Shown piece after piece: positions 1-6,724 of a stretch of 44,611 nt of DNA; the stretch's first letter is position 1; the number at the start of each line of letters is the position of its first letter. The stretch comes from Paracoccaceae bacterium (GTDB lineage Bacteria; Pseudomonadota; Alphaproteobacteria; Rhodobacterales; Rhodobacteraceae). The position numbers and the translations under genes are program-made. Below the pieces are notes generated by a model, which searched no databases, had not been told where the DNA came from, and saw only the letters and a list, made by a program, of their open reading frames with translations. The stretch spans positions 1 through 44,611 of the forward strand of contig JABSSD010000165.1 of assembly GCA_013214575.1 (NCBI GenBank), written 5' to 3'.

Positions 1-407
1 AGGTTATGCTGGGCAGGGGCATGGCCCTGGTCGGCGGCAAGCCGGGACCACCGCACCGCTTCCGTGGCGTTCTTGAGAACACCCCTGCCGTTGGCGTACA
101 TGAAGCCGAGGCTAGTCTGGGCTCTGGCGTCGCCCTGGTCGGCAGCACGCCGGTACCACCGCACCGCTTCCGTGGCGTCCTCGATGACACCTATACCAGT
201 GTCGTACATGAACCCGAGGTAATTCTGGGCAGGGGCCTCGCCTTGGTCGGCCAATGGCAAAAATTCCTTCAGGGCAGCCTGATAGTCACCACGTTGATAG
301 GCAACAACGCCCTTTTCGAATTCATGAGCAATAGAAATATCGCCTGTGAAACTAACGCCAACGGCCAATACCCCAGCTCGAAAATAGCTACCGAATTTCT
401 CAGTCAT
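1..407 (-). CDS. Sel1-repeat (TPR-like) secreted protein, C-terminus off the window
   Basis: This is an open minus-strand frame with no stop before the left edge; about 135 codons are visible. The start ATG at 407-405 has a GAGG Shine-Dalgarno 8 nt upstream. Residues 1-27 look like a signal peptide (short basic start, hydrophobic GVLAVGV stretch, SIA before HEF). Residues from about 28 carry the opening helix pair (EKGVVAYQRGDYQAAL) and then Sel1 repeats of the AQxxLGFMY..G.GV..ATEAVRWxRxAADQG type. Two repeats are exactly 36 codons apart and nearly identical at DNA level. Sel1 proteins are alpha-helical scaffolds for protein contacts, often in the periplasm. No specific partner can be inferred. 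It may be cargo of the neighbouring integrative element or the first gene beyond it. Confidence 0.85.
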   Translation of the reverse strand, partial: MTEKFGSYFRAGVLAVGVSFTGDISIAHEFEKGVVAYQRGDYQAALKEFLPLADQGEAPAQNYLGFMYDTGIGVIEDATEAVRWYRRAADQGDARAQTSLGFMYANGRGVLKNATEAVRWSRLAADQGHAPAQHN

Positions 408-727
408 GCCGCTAGCCTCAATCTATCCGCGCAGGCGATGATGTTGCGAACCGCTGTCCCCTTCTGTACCGCCTGATATTGGTCAGAACGCCTTGAAGGC
501 TGTGCAGACGCGTTCGACCCTGTTGATTTAGGATTACTTAGCGCTCAGCCGCTCCATTTCACGGGCCTCTCGAACTAGGCCATCGAGCTTCCTGTGACCC
601 TTGGTGAATCCTTGGGGCCTTAAGCACTCTTGCCTTATCTACAGTTTTGATGACCTGAAGACATACAGATAGGGGCTGAAATCATGGCCCCGGAAAAATC
701 AACTGGCGTCATTACACCCGGAGCATT
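408..727. other. Non-coding gap with a possible gene remnant
   Basis: No intact gene is seen. On the minus strand a short open stretch ending with TAA at 535-533 reads as a plausible protein tail (ending MERLSAK), with an in-frame stop upstream and no usable start. It may be the decayed end of a former gene. I could not identify the family. Confidence 0.3.
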
Positions 728-1060
728 TCATCCTGTAGCGGGCTTATAGATGGCACTTGCCTTATTTGCGGCAGCCATTGCTTCCATTGCTTCGCCAGCG
801 GTCATAAGCTTGGTTGTTGCACCGCTTGAGAACGCGCCAGAAGCACCGACGGCCAGTGCACATGCTGCCATTGCCATGTCGTCAGGAGCTTCAATTAACG
901 CCACAACATCCTCAGCACCAAAACAAAAGAACAAGTGGTGGAGTTTACCTCCGACGGCCTCGACCAACGGGCGCGCTGCAACTTCTCTGTCTTGAGGATT
1001 GTCGACCATCGCTTTGAGCGCAGCAGCTGTATAGCGGGCTTGAAACATATACATTGGCAT
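728..1060 (-). CDS. GYD-domain (PF08734-like) small protein
   Basis: 110 aa, the usual length for this family. It begins MPMYMFQARYT, contains a DREVAARPLVEAVGGKLHHLFFCFG segment and an EDVVALIEAPDDMAMAACALAV segment, and ends in an alpha-helical EAMEAMAAANKA tail. This layout matches GYD-domain proteins, small ferredoxin-like-fold proteins of unclear function often described as stress- or redox-associated. The start ATG has a GGGGAA Shine-Dalgarno. A second in-frame ATG two codons on is also possible. It stands alone between the island's zinc-ribbon gene and the Sel1 gene, all on the minus strand. Family assignment is fairly sure; biochemical role is unknown. Confidence 0.8.
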   Translation of the reverse strand: MPMYMFQARYTAAALKAMVDNPQDREVAARPLVEAVGGKLHHLFFCFGAEDVVALIEAPDDMAMAACALAVGASGAFSSGATTKLMTAGEAMEAMAAANKASAIYKPATG

Positions 1061-1276
1061 TGGAATTCCCCTTTTTTAGAAAGTTACTAAAACAGATGTT
1101 CCCCATGTAGAACGCCAGAAGGCAATGTCACGCGCCGGGCGACGTTGTTACAGCCTGGACCATGCATTTGTTGATGAACGGCAGTTCAAAACCCTGCGTC
1201 TGGCTCGATCATTGCTATCTCGTGCCCATGTCGGCGACATGTATCAAGTTTTGGGCAGGCCTTTTGATCCGCCTAT

Positions 1277-1927
1277 CTATCTAGTTCCCTCATCCAAGAG
1301 CCTCTCAAATTCACCGGCACCGAGCAAATGCGAGTACTTGCGTATAAACGCTATGTTCGCTTGATCCTCGCACCACTCTATCTCAAACTGTTTACGCTGA
1401 TATGTTCGCTGCCACATGCCCTTGGGTTTCCATGCAATGAAATGCGCTGTTCCAGGCTCGCCGCCCAACGCCATGCGCAGCTTGTTGGCACGTCTCAGCA
1501 TCCTGTCGTGACGGTCCTCTGACTGGCTGCCGTAAGCGATGGAATAGCAGTGACGGCAAAGGAAGTATCGCCCGCCTGAAAACAGCTTGCCCACGCGCCG
1601 ACCGCATTGCTGGCCGTTGACGACTCCAGGGCAGAGAAAATAGGGGCGCTGACCGCCGTAGTGGCAGCCGGTATAGGTCAGGGGCACATACTGAACTATC
1701 GGCTCCCAGTCGCCGCCACGCTGGCTGATGCGATAGTCGAAGATGACACGGCTTTCTTCGGTGCGAAATCCAATCTGTGAAATCACTTCGCCGTCACGCG
1801 ACCAGGTCCAGTTGCCAGTAAAACCAGCGTTCAGACAACCCTTGCGGTTCATGTAATTCACATCCAAGGAACGGCAGCCTTCGGCCTTTTGCTTGTAGCT
1901 GGGTCGCCCAGAGCCATAGCCACCCAT
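1277..1927 (-). CDS. Zinc-ribbon protein of the MGGYGSGRP family, unknown function
   Basis: 216 aa from the ATG at 1927. It opens with MGGYGSGRP, followed by a beta-rich N-terminal half (GNWTWSRDGEVISQIGFRTE) and a four-cysteine cluster: LCPG, then QQCGRR, then a CRHC pair, consistent with a structural zinc ribbon. The C-terminal third is charged and helical. Proteins with this opening and Cys cluster recur in proteobacterial islands and prophages (recollection, not a search). I know no assigned function. The ATG at 1927 overlaps the TGA of the preceding 32-codon ORF and has a GAGG Shine-Dalgarno; a GTG at 1936 would add three residues and lacks the spacing. Probably the last gene of the alpA-led operon. 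Confidence 0.75.
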   Translation of the reverse strand: MGGYGSGRPSYKQKAEGCRSLDVNYMNRKGCLNAGFTGNWTWSRDGEVISQIGFRTEESRVIFDYRISQRGGDWEPIVQYVPLTYTGCHYGGQRPYFLCPGVVNGQQCGRRVGKLFSGGRYFLCRHCYSIAYGSQSEDRHDRMLRRANKLRMALGGEPGTAHFIAWKPKGMWQRTYQRKQFEIEWCEDQANIAFIRKYSHLLGAGEFERLLDEGTR

Positions 1928-2025
1928 CAGAGCCACCTCAGATTTATTCCGAAATCAATAGGCAAGTCAGGGTTCCGCCGGTTCTTGGCCGTTGACTGTT
2001 CCTTCGTGTTGGTTGGTCTCTGCAT
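1927..2025 (-). CDS. Mini-ORF (32 aa) translationally coupled to the zinc-ribbon gene
   Basis: 32 codons, basic N-terminal half (MQRPTNTKEQ...KNRR) then LPIDFGINLRWL. The ATG at 2025 has a strong GGAGGG Shine-Dalgarno with 8-nt spacing, and its TGA overlaps the next ATG by one base (TGATG). These features argue for translation, either as a real peptide or as a coupling leader. No homology is recognised. Confidence 0.45.
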   Translation of the reverse strand: MQRPTNTKEQSTAKNRRNPDLPIDFGINLRWL

Positions 2026-2054
2026 TCCGTATTCCCTCCATGAGAGTGGTAGTA

Positions 2055-2579
2055 TTAGTGTTCCATTCCAGAACCCAAGCGCACGGCTGAATTGGCTCTG
2101 ACGGGTTCTGTAGCGGACCCACAATCAGGCCTTGGGTTCTGTGGCGGAACCATTCGGATGGCTGACGGGTCCGTATCAGAACCGCGAATTGTTTTTTGAG
2201 GCCGCCAATCTCGCCAATCATTGGTTGCAGCCTGGTTACCCTTGCTGGCCTGCGTCGGCTTTGTTGTCAGTCGCCAATCGTGAGCGCGCCGAGCGTACCA
2301 ATCGCCGGGAACTTCTAGAGAAATGAAGCCTTTGCCCTCCAGCTCGACAAAAGCCCGCTGAACAGTCGCCTTGCCCAAGCCCAAGACTTGCGACGCCTCA
2401 TTCATCGACAAATGAAGACGCCCATTGTTGCCGCCGTTGAACCGCACGTGAAGCTCAAACCACACCTTGGCTGCTGAACCAGACAGTGAGCGCCATGCTG
2501 GCGATTTGAGCATGGCATGGGACAGATTGATGTATTGCCCCTCTTCGGGACGCTTGCCCTTGGGCCTGTTCCTAGCCAT
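2055..2579 (-). CDS. Winged-helix DNA-binding protein, candidate replication initiator of the element
   Basis: 174 aa. Residues 1-100 fit a winged helix: LSHAMLKSPAWRSLSGSAAKVWFELHVRFNGGNNG, then LHLSMNEASQVLGLGKATVQRAFVELEGKGFI. This is the pattern of small HTH proteins in roseobacter islands and prophages (family recollection). The tail after about residue 120 is low in predicted order, and its DNA contains four imperfect palindromes described separately. A DNA-binding protein whose own 3' end carries iteron-like sites is the arrangement of many plasmid and satellite replication initiators; that role is inference. The start is supported by a GGAGGTG Shine-Dalgarno, and the upstream mini-ORF stops one base before the ATG. 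It could instead be only a transcription factor. Confidence 0.7.
   Translation of the reverse strand: MARNRPKGKRPEEGQYINLSHAMLKSPAWRSLSGSAAKVWFELHVRFNGGNNGRLHLSMNEASQVLGLGKATVQRAFVELEGKGFISLEVPGDWYARRAHDWRLTTKPTQASKGNQAATNDWRDWRPQKTIRGSDTDPSAIRMVPPQNPRPDCGSATEPVRANSAVRLGSGMEH
2060..2183. repeat. Four iteron-like imperfect palindromes
   Basis: Sites at 2060-2076, 2103-2120, 2134-2151 and 2167-2183 share the consensus GGTTCTG-N3-C/T-GGAMCC (first and last are in the opposite orientation). Centres are about 43, 31 and 32-33 bp apart, close to whole helical turns (4, 3, 3). They lie inside the 3' end of the winged-helix gene. Best read as binding sites for that protein, either an origin or an operator. 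Confidence 0.6.
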
Positions 2580-2675
2580 TCACAGCACCTCCGCCGCGAT
2601 TGAGCGCGCATTTGCGGAGTGGCGCAGGGGAATACCCCCCACGCCGTTTTCTGGTGACTCTGCCACCTCCATCAT
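2580..2675 (-). CDS. Mini-ORF (31 aa) between two winged-helix genes
   Basis: 31 codons starting MMEVAESP and ending AAEVL. Its ATG overlaps the TGA of the upstream winged-helix gene (AATGATGG context) and its own TGA ends one base before the next ATG, so it fits exactly between two genes. The product contains IPLRHSANARS. No family is recognised. The geometry favours real translation, possibly only as a coupling relay. Confidence 0.4.
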   Translation of the reverse strand: MMEVAESPENGVGGIPLRHSANARSIAAEVL

Positions 2676-2956
2676 TCAGACGCCTCTTCATCTTTCAACG
2701 CCTGGGCAGAATGCGGCAGGTTCAGCAATCGCCAATTGGTTTCTGACTGAAGACTGTAATGGGCGATATTTTCTGGCCCACGATATTCAGCACGAATAGG
2801 CCACTTATAGTTTTTCTTGAGATTGCAAATGATAGCCCCCAGACGCCAGCCTGCGGTTTCACCAATCTCGTCCATGTGGTTGATAGTGCGCCCGTCGATA
2901 AGCGCCTTGCAGGTCCAGTAAACTTGCGTGCGGTTGCTGTGCCAGTGATTAGACAT
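2672..2956 (-). CDS. Small winged-helix (HTH_39-like) DNA-binding protein
   Basis: 94 aa. The central part runs CKALIDGRTINHMDEIGETAGW-RLGAIICNLKK-KWPIRAEYRG-AHYSL, which matches small winged helices where a helix-turn-helix RLxxxIxxLR is followed by a two-stranded wing with PI and a closing YxL. Such proteins are common next to AlpA in phage-like islands. The ATG lies inside the end of the upstream 63-aa ORF (8-nt overlap), indicating coupled translation. Likely a regulator of element genes. The HTH fold is well supported by pattern; the target is unknown. Confidence 0.65.
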   Translation of the reverse strand: MSNHWHSNRTQVYWTCKALIDGRTINHMDEIGETAGWRLGAIICNLKKNYKWPIRAEYRGPENIAHYSLQSETNWRLLNLPHSAQALKDEEASE

Positions 2957-3140
2957 AATCGATACGTCCTTTGCTTAGTGTCAGGGGCTGAACGGAGTTG
3001 CTTTGTCCGCACCAGCGGAACCGACGTTCAAAATAAGTTGCATGGGAAGGGCACGATGTGGCATCAACTGGACTTGTCACGGTGGCAGTTGATGTCACTC
3101 GAAAGGCCCCTGCCCCGCGTGCGGAGTTGGGGTTTTTCAT
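2949..3140 (-). CDS. 63-aa ORF coupled to alpA, unknown function
   Basis: The ATG at 3140 overlaps the alpA stop as ATGA, and its own stop overlaps the next gene's ATG (ATGTCTAA). It would otherwise leave a 180-bp hole in a packed operon. The product begins MKNPNSARGAGAFRVTS, is Ser/Thr-rich in the middle, and has two Cys residues (CPSH and WCGQ) and an ERRFRW patch. No family recognised. Overlap on both sides is the main evidence for translation. Confidence 0.55.
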   Translation of the reverse strand: MKNPNSARGAGAFRVTSTATVTSPVDATSCPSHATYFERRFRWCGQSNSVQPLTLSKGRIDYV

Positions 3141-3349
3141 TGTGCGGCCTTTGTGCTGGGATCGACGCGCTGAGCGCTCAGATAGGCGTTCAAATCGGTC
3201 CCGTGATAGCCAATGCGCCGCCCAATTCGAATAAAGGCTGGCCCGGTGTTTCGGTGCCGCCATTGCGCAAGCTTTTCGGCGGTCCCGAGAACGCGGAGTT
3301 CAGAGTCTTCCGGGAAAAAGATGCGGTCGTCATCGTAGATGTTAGCCAT
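3137..3349 (-). CDS. AlpA-like / excisionase-type HTH protein
   Basis: 70 aa with an MerR-like helix-turn-helix: FPEDSELRVLGTAEKLAQWRHRNTGPAFIRIGRRIGYHGTDLNAYLSA, split here into the turn (TAEKLAQW) and the GPAFIRIGRRIGY wing followed by DLNAYL. AlpA/Xis-type proteins of this size regulate P4-type integrases or act as directionality factors in excision. It heads the minus-strand operon that runs to 1277, and the integrase module lies upstream on the same strand. A purine-rich AAGAAAGG precedes the ATG. Role as excisionase or activator is inference from family and position. Confidence 0.8.
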   Translation of the reverse strand: MANIYDDDRIFFPEDSELRVLGTAEKLAQWRHRNTGPAFIRIGRRIGYHGTDLNAYLSAQRVDPSTKAAQ

Positions 3350-3426
3350 CGGTAAATCCCTTTCTTGGATTTGTTTCGATAGCCTAAAATACCCTTCGCC
3401 TTTGCTAGCTTGCGACCCCCATTCAG

Positions 3427-3451
3427 GCCCGAAAAGCCTGCCCGAAAAGCC
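3427..3451. promoter_or_regulatory. Direct repeat upstream of alpA
   Basis: GCCCGAAAAGCC occurs twice with a 13-bp period (3427-3438 and 3440-3451), 80-100 bp upstream of the alpA start. The spacing is close to one helical turn plus and suits a regulator-binding site. No protein can be assigned. Confidence 0.3.
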
Positions 3452-3472
3452 GACAAATTCCGCCGGATAGTC

Positions 3473-4504
3473 TCAATTTCGGGCGTAAAGCTCAGTAAGG
3501 ACAGCCCGCAATCGGGTCTGCACAGTTGTTCGTCCAACCCTTCGACCCAGTCGCTTACCGGCGTAATCAATCAATTCCTGAATGCACGCGTCCTTTTTAG
3601 TAGGTAAAGCGCCTCGCTCATTCATTTCTCGTAGTCTTGCCTCCATGTTCGACCAGTCCACGGCATACGGCGCTCCTCTGCGTGGCCTTGTTAAGGAAGG
3701 GTTTGAAACTGCAAGAACGTCCGTTTCTAAAATCAACGCATGTCCGAATTCTCTTGCATTCACATTCGTACCAGATTGAAAATTGCTGCCTGCCAAAGCG
3801 AGTAAATCGGAGACCCTTACTCGAGTCGACACATACCGTTTTCCTTTAAATGAAACTTCATCTTGCCGGAATTTGTGAGTTATTCTAAACGCACCCGCCG
3901 GAACTGTAGTGAACTCGCCCGCCTCTTGGTATTGACCTTCTTCTGACAAATTTTCCCAGCGTTCCATGTCCAGTCCCTCAATAGGTAGTTCTCCCGAGTG
4001 AATGCCCGAAAACAACCTTGCCCAGACCTTCTCCAAATGAACGTCAAACAGTGAATTTGTTTCTTCCAAGAGAACTTCCAGCGGCCCACTATCTCTTATT
4101 CTCACCTTGGCTTCTTTGTACTCTAACAGCTTCTCTTCACGTTCCTTAGGGTCCCACTCTATCCCGGCAAAATACTCGTCATGCAATTTGACTGTCAGAT
4201 AGGCATCGTCGATTACTCCCCACAAAATTGACGTTGCTGCTTCGGCATAGTTCCTTGGCACCTCAATTCCGGCGGCAGCGAAGTCTTCAAGTTCAAAAAA
4301 CCGGAACTCAATCATCATGTTTTCAAAATTATCCGGCATTTCTTTCCAGTGAAATCTGGAGTCGATACCAATTGGCTCGCCGACTTCATTTGGCACAGGA
4401 GTATCGTACCAGACTATCTCCGGCACTTTACCAAATGCTAGGAAGTGAACTGCCTCTGAAAGAAAACACCATTCCGGCGTTTCAACCGCCTTATAAAACT
4501 TCAT
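3473..4504 (-). CDS. 343-aa unknown protein coupled to the integrase
   Basis: The function is not recognised. The N-terminus contains FLSEAVHFLAFG, resembling the EA..W.AFG opening of uncharacterised alphaproteobacterial island proteins (recollection). The middle is acidic and rich in aromatics. The last 60 residues (WSNMEARLREMNERGALPTKKDACIQEL... GRRVGRTTVQTRL) look helical and basic, possibly an HTH with TTVQTRL as recognition helix. The ATG at 4504 lies 14 nt inside the integrase gene, so translation is probably coupled. The base composition is clearly more AT-rich than the flanking core genes, consistent with transfer. No signal peptide or membrane segment. It may be an element accessory or cargo protein. 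Confidence 0.7.
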   Translation of the reverse strand: MKFYKAVETPEWCFLSEAVHFLAFGKVPEIVWYDTPVPNEVGEPIGIDSRFHWKEMPDNFENMMIEFRFFELEDFAAAGIEVPRNYAEAATSILWGVIDDAYLTVKLHDEYFAGIEWDPKEREEKLLEYKEAKVRIRDSGPLEVLLEETNSLFDVHLEKVWARLFSGIHSGELPIEGLDMERWENLSEEGQYQEAGEFTTVPAGAFRITHKFRQDEVSFKGKRYVSTRVRVSDLLALAGSNFQSGTNVNAREFGHALILETDVLAVSNPSLTRPRRGAPYAVDWSNMEARLREMNERGALPTKKDACIQELIDYAGKRLGRRVGRTTVQTRLRAVLTELYARN

Positions 4505-5684
4505 TCTTCACACCTTTGGACAAAACAAAACTACACCAAGACTTTGCCAAAATCCTTCGTCTGCCCAACAAATCAGAGCGCGCATAAGCCCGCTCAACAT
4601 CAGAGCCGACTTGATGAGCCAGCGCCGCCTCTGCCAACTCACGCGGCGCGTTTGCGGCCTCTGAGGCCCAATCCCTGAAAGAGCTTCGAAAGCCATGCAC
4701 GGTAAAGCCATCGCGCCCCATACGGCGCAAGAGCATCAGCATAGACATATTGGACAGTGGCCTGTGTCGTTTCTGCCCCTCAAAGACATAGTCCGACGCC
4801 ATCGCCATGAGCGGCTTCAGTATCGCAAGCATTTCATCTGTGAGAGGTACGCGGTGTTCTTTGCCGCCCTTCATGCGCGCGGCTGGCACGGTCCATAGAC
4901 GGGCCTCGAAATCAACCTCGGGCCAAGTCATATCCAGAACCTCGGATGTGCGACAAGCGGTCAGAATCGTGAATTGCAACGCCTTTGCCGCCGTGGCGCT
5001 GCGACCTTCCAATTCTGCATAGAATGCCGGGACGTCCTTCCAGGGCATTGCATCGTGATGCTGCACCTTGGCCTTCACTTTAGGAAGAACCCCAGCCTCT
5101 TTCACAGCCGTGACCGGGTTTTCCCCATCACGATAGCCAGAGGATTTTGCGACGTCCAAAACCGCCTTGATGCGCTGAGCCAGCCGCCTGGCCGTTTCGT
5201 GTTTTTCCGTCCAAATCGGAGAAAGGCACATCAACACTTCGGGTTGCCCAATGGCATCAACAGGCATCCGCCCAATCTTGGGGAACGCATAGTCACGCAA
5301 GGTGTTCAGCCATTGCTGCCCGTGCTTGGGGTTCTTCCATGTGGGGAGTCGATCAATGTGAACTTGGCGGGTCAGTTCTTCAAATGATGGTACGTCACGT
5401 TTGGCGTTGTAACGCGGGTTCAAGCCCGACTTGGCCATGCGTCGATACTCTAGCGCACGCTCACGCGCTTGATTGAGCGTCACAACATCTGCGCCACCCA
5501 GGCCAAAGTCAGTGCGCAGCGGAGCGCCCTTGGCGTTCTTCTGCCCCTTTACGGTGACGCGCACAATCCAGCGTCGCGCCCCTGAAGGGTCAACCACCAG
5601 ATTTAGCCCTGCCCCGTCGCCATGACGCCCCGGACCAAGGTTCTCCACCAGTTTCCTAGTTAGCTTGCCAACCAGCGCCGCCAT
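4491..5684 (-). CDS. P4-type tyrosine integrase
   Basis: 397 aa. Residues 1-95 form the arm-binding domain of the DUF4102 type (LTRKLVENLGPGRHGDGAGLNL, RRWIVRV, TLNQARERALEYR). Residues about 100-190 are the core-binding domain. The catalytic domain has R245 (TACRTSEVL), K272 (MKGGKEHR), H330 and R333 (HGFRSSFRDWA), H357 (ALAHQ) and Y367 (AYARSD), so every catalytic residue is present. These enzymes recombine the element with the 3' end of a tRNA gene; tRNA-Ser(GGA) ends 150 bp upstream. The protein ends slightly short, with an unusual KSWCSFVLSKGVKNEVL tail overlapping the next gene. Probably active. Confidence 0.95.
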   Translation of the reverse strand: MAALVGKLTRKLVENLGPGRHGDGAGLNLVVDPSGARRWIVRVTVKGQKNAKGAPLRTDFGLGGADVVTLNQARERALEYRRMAKSGLNPRYNAKRDVPSFEELTRQVHIDRLPTWKNPKHGQQWLNTLRDYAFPKIGRMPVDAIGQPEVLMCLSPIWTEKHETARRLAQRIKAVLDVAKSSGYRDGENPVTAVKEAGVLPKVKAKVQHHDAMPWKDVPAFYAELEGRSATAAKALQFTILTACRTSEVLDMTWPEVDFEARLWTVPAARMKGGKEHRVPLTDEMLAILKPLMAMASDYVFEGQKRHRPLSNMSMLMLLRRMGRDGFTVHGFRSSFRDWASEAANAPRELAEAALAHQVGSDVERAYARSDLLGRRRILAKSWCSFVLSKGVKNEVL

Positions 5685-5689
5685 TCAAC

Positions 5690-5860
5690 ATACCACCGTT
5701 CATACCACACAGTGAAAGCGTAGCGGCGCAACCGAATGAAATCCAGAAAAACCTCAAAGTTGGGAAATAGCCCGACTTTACTGAGACTTATGATACCCAA
5801 TGCTACCTAGGCAAATCAGAGAAAAAGTGAGGGTGGCGGACAGACAGGGATTCGAACCCT
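5690..5860. other. Probable attachment-site end of the integrative element
   Basis: The integrase start (5684) and the tRNA-Ser 3' end (5834) bracket about 150 bp. It has a repeated CATACCAC motif (about 5690 and 5701), which may be arm-type sites. The core att sequence is expected to be the tRNA 3' end (T-arm to CCA, roughly 5834-5860). No second copy of that sequence is visible between 1 and 5800, so the other att site is probably beyond the left edge. Confidence 0.55.
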
Positions 5861-5923
5861 GGAGACGGTCTCCCGCCTACACACTTTCCAGGCGTGCGCC
5901 TTCGACCACTCGGCCACCTGTCC
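5834..5923 (-). tRNA. tRNA-Ser (GGA anticodon)
   Basis: 90-nt class II tRNA with encoded CCA (5836-5834). The acceptor stem GGACAGG pairs with TCTGTCC (one G-U). It has a D-arm GGCCGAGTGGTC, anticodon loop CTGGAAAGT giving GGA, a long variable arm (GCGGGAGACCGTCTC region) and a T-arm CAGGG-TTCGAAT-CCCTG. It reads UCC/UCU serine codons. The integrase gene lies immediately beyond its 3' end, so the element has preserved an intact tRNA on insertion. Confidence 0.97.
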
Positions 5924-6001
5924 ACTGCGCGGTATTTGACCGATGCGCGGTTAGAATGCAAGAGCCAACCTCGGAAAAAATCCACCCAGTGGCCGATTAA
6001 T

Positions 6002-6724
6002 TCAGTCCTCCAGATGCAGGTAGACACGGCGGTTCAATTTGCCCTTCTTTTCCACTTTCCCAATGCGAATTTTACCGATTTCTCCGGTGTGTTTCACATG
6101 GGTTCCGCCACAGGGCTGCAAGTCGACCTGCAGGTCACCAGAGCCGATGCGCACCAGCCGCACCCGGCCTGCGCCTTTTGGCGGCGACACCGACATGGTT
6201 TTGACCAATTGAGGATTGGCCTGCAGCTCCGCCTCGGTGATCCACTGTTCGGTGACCGGTAAATCGCGGTCGATCAAGGCTTGCACCTGCGCCTGCAAAG
6301 CGGCCTTATCCGCCGGTGCCTCGGGCATATTGAAATCCAGCCGCCCCTTTTCAGCCCCAATTGAGCCGCCGCTGACCGGCAGCGGAACAACCACCGACAG
6401 CAGGTGCAGCGCCGTGTGCACACGCATATGACCAAAGCGACGCACCCAATCGAGCTGTTGGGTCACGTCGCTGCCGACCGGCGGCAATGCCTGGCCCTCG
6501 GTGGGGACCAAAACGATGGTGCCGCCTTCGCCCTTGACCGTCATTGCGATGGCACAGGTCCCACCCTGCCAGCTGAGCCCGCCAGCATCGCCGGGCTGGC
6601 CGCCCCCAGTGGGGTAGAACAGCGCCCGGTCCAGCACCACACCGCCTTGGTCTGTGTGGGCCAGAACCCGGCCGCTGGTGTCTCGCAAATAGGCGTCATT
6701 TTGGAACAGTGGATCAGTGGTCAT
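6002..6724 (-). CDS. alaX: Alanyl-tRNA editing protein (AlaX family)
   Basis: 240 aa, matching the AlaX-M size. Hydrolyses Ser (and Gly) mis-attached to tRNA-Ala, backing up AlaRS editing in the cytosol. The zinc/catalytic motifs are both present: H103-x3-H107 (HTALH) and C205...H209 (CGGTH). The N-terminal YPTGGGQPGD loop (residues 37-45) is the typical AlaX/AlaRS second-domain start. The ATG at 6724 lies 11 nt inside the upstream channel gene, so it is probably co-translated with it at the end of the trg-cys run. Confidence 0.93.
   Translation of the reverse strand: MTTDPLFQNDAYLRDTSGRVLAHTDQGGVVLDRALFYPTGGGQPGDAGGLSWQGGTCAIAMTVKGEGGTIVLVPTEGQALPPVGSDVTQQLDWVRRFGHMRVHTALHLLSVVVPLPVSGGSIGAEKGRLDFNMPEAPADKAALQAQVQALIDRDLPVTEQWITEAELQANPQLVKTMSVSPPKGAGRVRLVRIGSGDLQVDLQPCGGTHVKHTGEIGKIRIGKVEKKGKLNRRVYLHLED

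Noticed and set aside
1125-1364. 79-codon plus-strand ORF with protein-like stretch (LDHAFVDERQFKTLRLAR)
   Set aside because: It overlaps the end of the zinc-ribbon gene, lacks a Shine-Dalgarno and matches no family I can name; possibly a remnant, not supportable.
1967-2221. 84-codon minus-strand ORF overlapping the winged-helix gene
   Set aside because: Out of frame with the supported gene and its sequence only reflects the palindromic repeats.
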